From Betaproteobacteria bacterium (GTDB lineage: Bacteria; Pseudomonadota; Gammaproteobacteria; Burkholderiales; CAIKXV01), in contig JAJTHE010000048.1 of assembly GCA_021298815.1 (NCBI GenBank), forward strand, positions 1 to 49,701: a stretch of DNA of 49,701 nucleotides, read 5' to 3'. The notes beneath the pieces are model-generated. The model had not been told where the DNA came from. It ran no database searches and saw only the letters and a list, made by a program, of their open reading frames with translations. Below, one piece after another: positions 26,866-33,510 of this stretch. Every line of letters starts with the position of its first letter. Positions within the stretch are counted from its first letter, which is position 1. A program made the position numbers and the translations under genes.

Positions 26866-26901
26866 TCGCTGCAGACACGACACGCGAAGAGGACAGTCCA
26901 G

Positions 26902-27594
26902 ATGGCGAAGGCAGCAACCGTGAAGAAGGCGCCCGGCGCCGCCCCGTTCCCCAGGCCCGCGGTACCGAAGATCGCCGCACCGCGCGGCCTGCGCCAGGTG
27001 TCGTCGACCCTGGTCGATGCCGGCGGCTCCTGGGGCGCGAAGCTCCTGAAAGGCCAGGTGGTGCGCTTCATCGACCTCGAGGGCCAGCAGGCGGTCGACT
27101 TCCTCTGCTACAAGGCGAGCGACACGCGCGACCGCTACAACGCCGCCAACACGATGAAGATGGCCGAGAACCTGTACCTGAACACCGGTACCGTGCTCTA
27201 CGGCGAGTACGCGACGCCGCTGATGAAGGTGGTCGCGTCCAACTGCCCGAACCACGACACGATCGGCGGCTGCTGCAGCGTCGAGATCAACCAGCTGCGC
27301 TACGGCCGGCGCACCCACAGCTGCCGCTCGAACTTCCTGCACGAGCTGGGCAAGTTCCGCATGGGCGAGCCGGACGTGGTCGCCAACGTGAACTGGTTCA
27401 TGAGCGTGCCGATCGGCGCCGACGGGCACATGGCGATCTCGGACAGCCCGTCCAAGCCCGGCGCCTTCGTGGATGTCGAGGCGCTCGTCGACGTGCTGGC
27501 GGTGATCTCCAACTGCCCGCAGAAGTACAACCCGGCCTGCGGCTACGACCCGACGCCGGTGCAGGTCGAGATCTATTCCAGGACCGGGCGCTGA
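26902..27594 (+). CDS. DUF1989 (urea carboxylase-associated family) protein
   Basis: A 230-residue protein of the DUF1989 family, members of which accompany urea/guanidine and amidase pathways. It contains the conserved LEGQQAVDFLCYKASDTRDR, TGTVLYGEYATPLMKVV, SNCPNHDTIGGCCSVE and NCPQKYNPACGYDPTPV blocks, with several conserved Cys/His that could bind a metal. GAGGA precedes ATG 26902. It lies 36 bp after the receptor gene and 43 bp before ridA, so the set is probably cotranscribed. The reaction is unknown. Confidence 0.88.
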   Translation: MAKAATVKKAPGAAPFPRPAVPKIAAPRGLRQVSSTLVDAGGSWGAKLLKGQVVRFIDLEGQQAVDFLCYKASDTRDRYNAANTMKMAENLYLNTGTVLYGEYATPLMKVVASNCPNHDTIGGCCSVEINQLRYGRRTHSCRSNFLHELGKFRMGEPDVVANVNWFMSVPIGADGHMAISDSPSKPGAFVDVEALVDVLAVISNCPQKYNPACGYDPTPVQVEIYSRTGR

Positions 27595-27637
27595 ACGCGC
27601 ACCCGGTCACGCGCGAACCGAACACAGGAGCGAAACC

Positions 27638-28036
27638 ATGCCGATCATCCGCGGCAACCCGCCGGGCCAGAAGCACATGCGCGCCACGGTTTACAACCAC
27701 TTCGTGCGGGTCGACCAGCCGAAGAGCATGATCTTCATCTCCGGCCAGCTCGCGCGCGGCGAAGACGGGCAGATGGTCGGCGGCAACAGCATGCTCGAAC
27801 AGTCGCGCCAGGTCCTGCGCAACATCCAGCTCGCGCTGGAAGCCGCGGGTGCGACCATGGCCGACGTGGTGTGGACCACCGTGTTCACCACCGACATGCG
27901 CGAGTTCCGCGAGATCGTCGCCGCGCGCGAGGAGTTCTGGCGCGACAACCTTCCCACCAGCACGATGATCGAGATAAGCCATCTCACCGAGCCGGCGGCA
28001 AAGATCGAAGTGCAGGTCATCGCGGCGGTCGCATGA
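27638..28036 (+). CDS. RidA-family protein
   Basis: A 132-residue member of the Rid (YjgF/YER057c/UK114) family, enamine/imine deaminases or related binding proteins. Visible are FISGQLARGEDGQMVGG, SRQVLRNIQLALEAAG and VVWTTVFTTDMREF. The Arg that binds carboxylates in RidA enzymes (usually in a C-terminal RxxxE-type segment) is not clearly present, so it may be a Rid subfamily with another role. AGGAG precedes ATG 27638. Its stop overlaps the start of the next gene (ATGA), strong evidence for coupling to the glutaredoxin-DinB fusion. Confidence 0.9.
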   Translation: MPIIRGNPPGQKHMRATVYNHFVRVDQPKSMIFISGQLARGEDGQMVGGNSMLEQSRQVLRNIQLALEAAGATMADVVWTTVFTTDMREFREIVAAREEFWRDNLPTSTMIEISHLTEPAAKIEVQVIAAVA

Positions 28037-28815
28037 GCGCCGCGTCCGCCGAGTCGGGCTACGTGCTGTACGTGCAGCCTGGCTGAAGCAGCTGTCTCCG
28101 GGCGAAGGAGTTTCTTTCGCGACACCAGATCCCGTACCGGGTGGCCGACATCCGGCGCGACCCTGCCGACCTCGCGGCGCTGCATGCGTTCGGGGTGCGC
28201 AACCTGCCGGTGCTCGCACGCGGCAGCGAGTTCGTGTTCGGACAGCAGCTCGCCGACGTCGCGCGCTTCGTCGGCGTCGCGCTCGAGGTGCATGTACCGC
28301 TGGTGCCCGAGGTGCTGATTCAGCGCTGGACGGCGATCCTGCGCAGCACGCAGCGGCTGTGCGAACAGCTGCCGCTGCAGGCGATCGGCGAGCCGCCGAT
28401 CGAGGGCCGGCCCGGCACGCTGGGCGAACTCGCCTGGCATGTGTTCGGCATCGGCGACGGCTTCATCGAATGCGTCGAAGGACGCGAGCGCGACTGGGTG
28501 GGCGTGTCGATGCGCTTCCCGGAAGGCGGCGTGCCCGACGGCAGCATCGCGCGCGACTATGGCGAGGGCGTGATCGGACGCCTCGGGCAGTGGTGGCGTG
28601 ACGCCGACGGCGCAAAGCGCGCCGGCGCCGGAGAGGTCGATACCCCGCAGGGTCGGGTCACGCTGCACGCCTTCCTCGAGCGACAGACCTGGCACAGCGG
28701 GCAGCATGCGCGGCAACTGGCCGACGTGATCGAGCGGCACGGCGGCAAGGCCGAGTGGCCGGCGCGCGACCGCGAACTGCAGGGGCTGCCGATGCCCGTC
28801 GCCGTCTGGGGCTGA
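28033..28815 (+). CDS. Candidate selenoprotein: glutaredoxin-like domain (UxxC) fused to a DinB-like domain
   Basis: Read through one in-frame TGA at 28084-28086, this frame encodes 260 residues. ATG 28033 overlaps the ridA stop (ATGA). Residues 1-85 form a glutaredoxin/thioredoxin fold: strand GYVLYVQPG, then U18-S-S-C21 where TGA stands for the first Cys of CxxC, helix LRAKEFLSRHQIPYRVAD, and the cis-Pro segment VRNLPVLARG. Residues 90-260 look like a DinB-type four-helix domain with candidate metal ligands His136 (ELAWHVF), His221 and His225 (TWHSGQHARQL). After the TGA the frame continues unbroken with perfect domain logic, while starting at GTG 28141 would delete half the fold. A SECIS-like hairpin follows. 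Alternatives are a nonsense mutation or a base error of TGC/TGT. Sec-tRNA genes are not in the window. Confidence 0.8.
28084..28124 (+). promoter_or_regulatory. Candidate bacterial SECIS element
   Basis: After the TGA, GCGAAGGA (28102-28109) pairs with TCTTTCGC (28113-28120), including one G-T wobble, and leaves the triloop GTT. The loop begins with G, and 23 nt separate it from the TGA; both agree with the published bacterial SECIS consensus (apical G, about 16-37 nt spacing). An outer TGTC/GACA stem (28093-28096, 28121-28124) extends it with a 5-nt bulge. Confidence 0.6.
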
Positions 28816-28864
28816 CCCGGAAATCCGGGGCAGAAATCCGGGTAATCCGGGTCAGAGACGATTT
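28814..28864. repeat. Dispersed repeat / inverted repeat after the glutaredoxin-DinB gene
   Basis: GACCCGGA (28814-28821, starting on the base before the ACC of the stop region) and TCCGGGTC (28846-28853) form an inverted repeat, and the right part (28844-28864) carries the core CCGGGTCAGAGACGA that recurs three more times at 33366-33510. It lies between two convergent genes and may act as a bidirectional terminator or REP-like element. Confidence 0.6.
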
Positions 28865-28882
28865 ATCGCATTTCGTCCGCGA

Positions 28883-29608
28883 TCAGCCGAAGCGCAGGAA
28901 CGCCTTCGAGTACGGGCCCTTCAGCGCGGGCACGGCTTCGCGGATGCGCCCGAGGTCGCCCTGCAGCAGCGCGCCGCGCAGGTTCTTCACCGAAGCCAGG
29001 ATGCTGCCGATCGCTGCGTCCAGCGCCGGGTCCGGCGGCAGGCTGGACTTCGCGCTGCCCAGCGCGTCGGCGAGGTAGGCGAGCACTGCGCTGTCGTCGC
29101 GCAACCGCGCCAGGCCTGCCTGGCTGAAGCCGTCGTAGCCGTCGAGCAGGATCTTCTCCATCTGCTCGTGGTACGCGTTCATCCGATCGGAGAAGCTCGT
29201 CACGCCGTTGCGGGCGCGCAATGCGCCGATCTCGTCTCGGATGGCCTCGAGCACCTCGTGTGCCTTCGCCAGGTCGCCGGCCGCGGCGATGCGTCCGGCT
29301 TCGTCGTTGATCGCAGCCACCGTGGCCAGCGTCTTCGCCAGCATCGGGTCGGCTGCGTACTGCGGCGGCGGTGCCTTGCGCCAGGCGGCCGCGAGCGCCG
29401 CCCACTTGTCGCGGAACGCCGCGATCGCGCCGACGCTGGCCTTCACGTCCTTCTGGTTGGTCATGAACAGCGCGGTGCGGTAGTCGGCATAGGCCGTGCG
29501 CACGGCGGCTTCGGCATCGGCGTAGGGCGATGGTGCCGAGCCCGCCCAGGCCGGGCTTGCCGCGAGCAGGAACAGGATGGCGACGAGCGCCGGCAGGCGT
29601 TGCTTCAT
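28883..29608 (-). CDS. Exported alpha-helical protein, unknown, behind an FNR-like box
   Basis: A 241-residue protein with a clear signal peptide (MKQRLPALVAILFLLAASPA, cleavage near AWA-G). The mature part is almost wholly helical and rich in Ala, Lys and acidic residues, with no CxxCH heme motif and no membrane segment. It reminds in outline of helical-bundle periplasmic proteins (cytochrome c' or c556 shapes), but no heme site is visible and no family is claimed. GAGGAAAA precedes ATG 29608. An FNR/Anr-type site 70 bp upstream suggests induction under low oxygen. It stands alone between the repeat and ptxD. Confidence 0.75.
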   Translation of the reverse strand: MKQRLPALVAILFLLAASPAWAGSAPSPYADAEAAVRTAYADYRTALFMTNQKDVKASVGAIAAFRDKWAALAAAWRKAPPPQYAADPMLAKTLATVAAINDEAGRIAAAGDLAKAHEVLEAIRDEIGALRARNGVTSFSDRMNAYHEQMEKILLDGYDGFSQAGLARLRDDSAVLAYLADALGSAKSSLPPDPALDAAIGSILASVKNLRGALLQGDLGRIREAVPALKGPYSKAFLRFG

Positions 29609-29670
29609 TTCGTTTTCCTCGATCGCGAACGGGTCGAAGACCAGCTTGCCGTGCCAGTGGGTGCGTCGTA

Positions 29671-29684
29671 TTGACCTGCATCAA
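29671..29684 (-). promoter_or_regulatory. FNR/Anr-type box
   Basis: TTGAC-CTGC-ATCAA matches the FNR consensus TTGAT-N4-ATCAA at 9 of 10 defined positions. Its centre lies about 70 bp upstream of the start codon at 29608, which would suit a class II site at -41.5 with a ~28-nt leader. No strong -10 box was recognised. It also lies just past the ptxD stop. Confidence 0.5.
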
Positions 29685-29691
29685 CCCTGCT

Positions 29692-30705
29692 TCAACGCTC
29701 CGGCGCGTTGATCGCGTGCGGCGGCCGCCGCCCGTGCAGCACCCCGACCACGTCCATCGCCGCCTGCATAGCGATATCGCGCCGGATGCGGTCGACTGCG
29801 GAACCGATGTGCGGCGTGAAGAAGGTACGGTCCGGCAGCGCCAGCAGGCGTGGGTTCACCGTACGCGGCCGTTCCGGCAGCGCCCAGTCTTCCATCTCGA
29901 AGACATCGGCGGCATAGCCGCCGAGGTGGCCGGATTCGAGGGCATCTGCGACCGCCGCCTCGTCCACGACCGAGCCGCGCGCGGTGTTCACCAGCAGCGC
30001 ACCCGGCCGCATCCGCGAAAGGAACGCGGCACCGACCAGGTGGAACGAATCGCGGTTGAGCGGGATGCAGACGCAGACGAAGTCGCTGCGCGCGGCGAGC
30101 TCGTCCAGGCTGGCGAACGTGAGGCGCAGCGCATCTTCCTGGTCGGGTACGAGCGGGGTGCGATCCCAGTAGAGCAGCTGTGCGCGGAAGCCGGCCAGCC
30201 GGCGCGCGACGGCCTTGCCGACCGCGCCGCCGCCGATGAGTCCGATGGTGCTGCCGTCCAGGCCGGTGCCGTACAGCGTCGGCCGCCAGCCTTCGAAGCG
30301 GCCGGCGCGCACGAGGCGATCGCCCGCCGGCATGTGGCGGCCGAGCGCGATCAGGTGCCCGACCGTGAGTTCCGCTGTGGGCGCGGTGAGCAGGTCGGTG
30401 ACGATGGTGATCCAGATGCCGCGGCGGGTGCACGCGTCGACATCGTAGTTGTCGAAGCCCTTGAGCGCGCAGGCGACGATCTTCAGTGACGGGCAGGCAT
30501 CGAGGAAGGCATCGTCCACCGTTTCGGTCATGAAGCCGATCAGTGCGTCGGCCTCGCGGCAGGCCTCGCGCAGTTGCGCTGAGGTCCAGGGTTCGCGCGA
30601 ATCGTTCGCGATGACCCGCGCATGGGGTTCGAGGAAGGCGTGCACTTCCGGGTGGACCCAGTTGGCGACGACGACGGTGCGCTTGCGGTCTTGTGACATG
30701 GGCAT
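29692..30705 (-). CDS. ptxD: Phosphite dehydrogenase PtxD
   Basis: NAD-dependent oxidoreductase of the D-2-hydroxyacid dehydrogenase fold that oxidises phosphite to phosphate; 337 residues, matching PtxD. Sequence blocks typical of PtxD are VACALKGFDNYDVDACTRRG, TDLLTAPTAELTVG, GRFEGWRPTLYGTGLDGST and GGYAADVFEMEDWALPERPR. The nucleotide motif is GLIGGGAVGKAVA followed by an acidic residue (LLYWDR), pointing to NAD. Catalytic blocks are VNTARGSVVDE and TPHIGSA. ATG 30705 (MPMSQDRK) fits the family length. It is divergent from ptxABC, unlike the classical single-direction ptxABCDE order, and shares a 55-bp regulatory region with it. Confidence 0.93.
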   Translation of the reverse strand: MPMSQDRKRTVVVANWVHPEVHAFLEPHARVIANDSREPWTSAQLREACREADALIGFMTETVDDAFLDACPSLKIVACALKGFDNYDVDACTRRGIWITIVTDLLTAPTAELTVGHLIALGRHMPAGDRLVRAGRFEGWRPTLYGTGLDGSTIGLIGGGAVGKAVARRLAGFRAQLLYWDRTPLVPDQEDALRLTFASLDELAARSDFVCVCIPLNRDSFHLVGAAFLSRMRPGALLVNTARGSVVDEAAVADALESGHLGGYAADVFEMEDWALPERPRTVNPRLLALPDRTFFTPHIGSAVDRIRRDIAMQAAMDVVGVLHGRRPPHAINAPER

Positions 30706-30719
30706 GAACGGTAGTTGAA

Positions 30720-30759
30720 GTGTCATCAGACGATCACACACGGTTGTTACAACTGTGTG
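30720..30759. promoter_or_regulatory. Pho-box-like site and palindrome between ptxD and ptxA
   Basis: GTGTCAT-CAGA-CGATCAC (30720-30737) resembles a Pho box (two CTGTCAT units spaced by 4). Immediately after, CACAC-g-GTTGT-t-ACAAC-t-GTGTG (30737-30759) is an almost perfect 23-bp palindrome ending one base before the ptxA ATG. Together they imply phosphate-starvation control plus a dedicated regulator. The first site also fits TGT-N12-ACA by chance. Confidence 0.5.
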
Positions 30760-30760
30760 C

Positions 30761-31624
30761 ATGGACGCCAGCCCTTTTCGTGTCATCGAGCCCGCCGCAG
30801 TTGCCGCCACCGACCCCGCGTTTTCTATCCGCGACGTCGAAGTCGTCTATCCGGATGGCACCGTCGGCCTGCGCCGGACCAGCCTGTCGTTCATGCCGGG
30901 CGAGTTCGTGGTGCTTCTCGGCCCCTCTGGCGCGGGCAAGTCGACGCTGCTGCGTTCGCTCAACGGGCTGGTGCAGGCGACCGCCGGCACGATCGAGGTT
31001 TCGGGCATCGGCGACATCCATGCCCGCGGCGCGTTGCGGCGACACCGCCAGCGTTGCGCGATGGTGTTCCAGCAGCACCAGCTGATCGGCCGGCTCACCA
31101 CGTTGCGGAACGTACTCACCGGGCGCCTGTCGTATCACTCGACGCTGCGCTCGCTGTGGCCGCTGCCGCTGGCCGACAAGCGGCTGGCGCTTGACTGCCT
31201 GGACCGCGTCGGACTGCTCGACTGCGCGCTGCGCCGCGTCGATGAGCTGTCCGGCGGCCAGCAGCAGCGGGTCGGCATCGCGCGCGCGATCGCGCAGCAG
31301 CCGCGCATCCTGCTCGCCGACGAACCGGTGGCCAGCCTCGATCCTGCGACCTCGATGCGCGTGCTCGGGCTGATCCATTCCATCTGCAAGGCCGACGGCA
31401 TCACCGCCGTGGTGAGCCTGCACCAGGTCGACCTCGCGCGCCGCTTCGCCGACCGGGTCGTCGGCATCGGCTCGGGGTCGGTGGTGTTCGACGGGCCGCC
31501 GGCGGCAATGGGCGAGCCGGTGCTCTCCGCGATCTACGGTCCTGGGACGCCATCGCCGCAGGCCAGGCGCGAACAATCCTCGACGCACCACGTATCGATC
31601 CCACTACCGGAGCACGCCGCATGA
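30761..31624 (+). CDS. ptxA: Phosphite ABC transporter ATP-binding protein
   Basis: ATPase of a PhnC/PtxA-type importer, 287 residues. Walker A is GPSGAGKST, Q-loop VFQQHQL, signature LSGGQQQRVGIARAIAQQ, Walker B ILLADEPVASLD, H-loop SLHQ. The C-terminal ~25 residues are an unconserved extension. ATG 30761 follows the palindromic operator directly, so binding there would block initiation. Its stop overlaps the ptxB start (ATGA). Assignment to phosphite rather than phosphonate rests on the divergent ptxD. Confidence 0.88.
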   Translation: MDASPFRVIEPAAVAATDPAFSIRDVEVVYPDGTVGLRRTSLSFMPGEFVVLLGPSGAGKSTLLRSLNGLVQATAGTIEVSGIGDIHARGALRRHRQRCAMVFQQHQLIGRLTTLRNVLTGRLSYHSTLRSLWPLPLADKRLALDCLDRVGLLDCALRRVDELSGGQQQRVGIARAIAQQPRILLADEPVASLDPATSMRVLGLIHSICKADGITAVVSLHQVDLARRFADRVVGIGSGSVVFDGPPAAMGEPVLSAIYGPGTPSPQARREQSSTHHVSIPLPEHAA

Positions 31625-32520
31625 ACCGCCGCCTCTTCCTGAACCATGTCCGGCATGCCACCGCCGCCACTGCGCTTGCCCTGGCTGCGGCCACGCCGTC
31701 GCTGCTGCATGCACAGACCGTAAATCCCGACCCGAAGACGATCCGCCTCGCGCTGCTGCCCGACGAGAACGCATCGACCATCATCCAGAACGCGCGGCCG
31801 CTGGAACTGCACCTCGAGAAGCTGCTCGGCCGCGAGGTCAGCGTGGTGGTGACCACCGACTACTCGTCGATGATCGAGGCGATGCGCTTCGGCCGCATCG
31901 ACGTCGCCTACTTCGGGCCGTTCTCCTACGTGCTGGCGCGCTCGCGGGCGCCGAACATCGAGCCGTTCGCCGTCGGCCTCGATGCGCGTGGCAGCCCGAC
32001 CTACACCAGCGTGTTCATCACCCTGGCCGACTCGCCGCTGAAGACGCTGGCGCAGGCGCGCGGCATGAACGTCGGCTATGGCGATCCCGCGTCGACCTCG
32101 AGCCACCTCGCGCCGCGTGCGCTGATCCAGGAGCAGGGGCTGGTCGGCGAGCGCGACTACAAGGTGATCCACCTCGGCACGCACGATGCCGTCGCGCGCG
32201 CGGTCGAGACCGGCAAGGTGCCGCTGGGTGCGCTGTCGCGGCCGATCTTCGAATCGCTGGTGAAGTCGGGCAAGCTCGATGGCGCGAAGCTGCGCATCCT
32301 CGCCGAGTCGAGGCCGATCCCGAACTATCCGATGGTGATGCAGAGCGGGCTGAACCCGAAGCTGAAGGAACAGATCCGCAGGGCCTTCCTCGACCTGAAG
32401 GATACCGCGCTGCTGAAGAACTTCCGCGCCACCGGGTTCGCCGCGACCGACGACAAGGCCTACGACGTGCTGCGCGAGACGGCGAAGATCCTCAACCTCG
32501 ACCTGTCGAAGCAGCAGTAG
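31621..32520 (+). CDS. ptxB: Phosphite ABC transporter substrate-binding protein
   Basis: Periplasmic binding protein of the PtxB/PhnD family, 299 residues, with an N-terminal signal (FLNHVRHATAATALALAAA, cleavage near HAQ). Conserved blocks are TIRLALLPDENASTIIQNAR, VTTDYSSMIEAMRFGRIDVA, YFGPFSYVLA and GYGDPASTSSHLAPRALI, the last forming the oxyanion site in family members. It is coupled to ptxA by overlap and followed by ptxC after 4 bp. Confidence 0.88.
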   Translation: MNRRLFLNHVRHATAATALALAAATPSLLHAQTVNPDPKTIRLALLPDENASTIIQNARPLELHLEKLLGREVSVVVTTDYSSMIEAMRFGRIDVAYFGPFSYVLARSRAPNIEPFAVGLDARGSPTYTSVFITLADSPLKTLAQARGMNVGYGDPASTSSHLAPRALIQEQGLVGERDYKVIHLGTHDAVARAVETGKVPLGALSRPIFESLVKSGKLDGAKLRILAESRPIPNYPMVMQSGLNPKLKEQIRRAFLDLKDTALLKNFRATGFAATDDKAYDVLRETAKILNLDLSKQQ

Positions 32521-32524
32521 GCCG

Positions 32525-33367
32525 ATGGAGACGAACGCCCAGGCCGCCATCGCGCGCAGCGGATCGACGCCGGGGGACCGGCTCGACACCTGGCTGCACG
32601 GGGACCGCGCGCGCGAGCGGCAGGCGTTGCGGCGGCTGGCCGCGCTGCTCGCGCTGGTGGCGGGTTCCTTCTGGCTGACCGGCCTGTTCGACCTGGAGCG
32701 GCTGGCCGAAGGTATCCCGGCAATCATCCAGATCGGCTCCGAGATGATGCCGCCGGACTTCGCGCGCTGGCAGGCGTGGATGCGGCCGCTGCTCGACACG
32801 CTGGCGATGAGCATCGCCGGCACTGCGTTCGCGGTGATCTTCTCGCTGCCGCTCGCCTTCCTGGCCGCGGCGAACACGACGCCGGGGCGCGGTACCTACC
32901 ATGCGACCCGGATGCTGCTGAACCTGTTCCGTTCGTTGCCGGAACTGATCCTGGGCATCATCCTGGTGGCGGCGGTCGGCTTCGGCGTGCTGCCCGGCGT
33001 GATCGCACTCGGCCTGCATTCGATCGGCATGGTCGGCAAGTTCTTCGCCGAGGCGATCGAGCACGTGGACCCGAAGCCGATCGAGGCGGCGCGCGCGGCC
33101 GGCGCGACGCCGGTGCAGGTGATCCTGCATGCCATCCTGCCGCAGGTGCTGCCGCAGATGGCCGACACCGTGATCTACCGCTGGGAGTACCACTTCCGCG
33201 CCTCCGTCGTGCTCGGCGCCGTGGGCGCCGGCGGCATCGGCACCGAACTGCTGTCGTCCCTTCGCATCATGGATTACCCCCAGGTGTCCGCCATCCTGAT
33301 CTGCATCCTCGCCTGCGTCACCGTCGTCGACGCCATCGGCATGGCCCTGCGCCGCCGCCTGAAATAA
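32525..33367 (+). CDS. ptxC: Phosphite ABC transporter permease
   Basis: PhnE-family permease, 280 residues with about six spans. The core FAVIFSLPLAFLAAANTTPG, LNLFRSLPELILGIILVAAV, the EAA-like IEAARAAGATPVQVILHAI loop and SVVLGAVGAGGIGTELL are all present. The TAA stop lies exactly at the left end of a 145-bp repeat element that separates it from the convergent MATE gene. Confidence 0.9.
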   Translation: METNAQAAIARSGSTPGDRLDTWLHGDRARERQALRRLAALLALVAGSFWLTGLFDLERLAEGIPAIIQIGSEMMPPDFARWQAWMRPLLDTLAMSIAGTAFAVIFSLPLAFLAAANTTPGRGTYHATRMLLNLFRSLPELILGIILVAAVGFGVLPGVIALGLHSIGMVGKFFAEAIEHVDPKPIEAARAAGATPVQVILHAILPQVLPQMADTVIYRWEYHFRASVVLGAVGAGGIGTELLSSLRIMDYPQVSAILICILACVTVVDAIGMALRRRLK

Positions 33368-33510
33368 TCCGGGTCAGAGACGAATTTCCGCGAATCGGAG
33401 TCTGGCCCGGATTGCGCGGGAATGACCAGCATCCGACGTTGGAGTCTGCCCCCGGGACTAAATCGTCTCTGACCCGGATTACCCGGATCAATTCGTCTCT
33501 GACCCGGATT
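33366..33510. repeat. 145-bp element bounded by a perfect 21-bp inverted repeat
   Basis: The left end (33366-33386) and right end (33490-33510) are exact inverted copies of a 21-bp sequence with core CCGGGTCAGAGACGA; a third copy (33460-33480) lies in the same orientation as the right end. Related GGAGTCTG-containing segments lie inside. The element fills the space between the stop codons of ptxC and the MATE gene precisely. A fourth copy is at 28844-28864. Confidence 0.8.

Noticed and set aside
28141..28815. Stand-alone protein starting at GTG 28141
   Set aside because: It would start inside the glutaredoxin fold, lose the redox site and have no ribosome site; the read-through frame from 28033 explains the sequence better.
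30721..30738. TGT-N12-ACA upstream of ptxA as a PpsR/CrtJ site
   Set aside because: Single copy, expected a few times by chance, and it coincides with a more plausible Pho-box-like repeat for phosphite genes.
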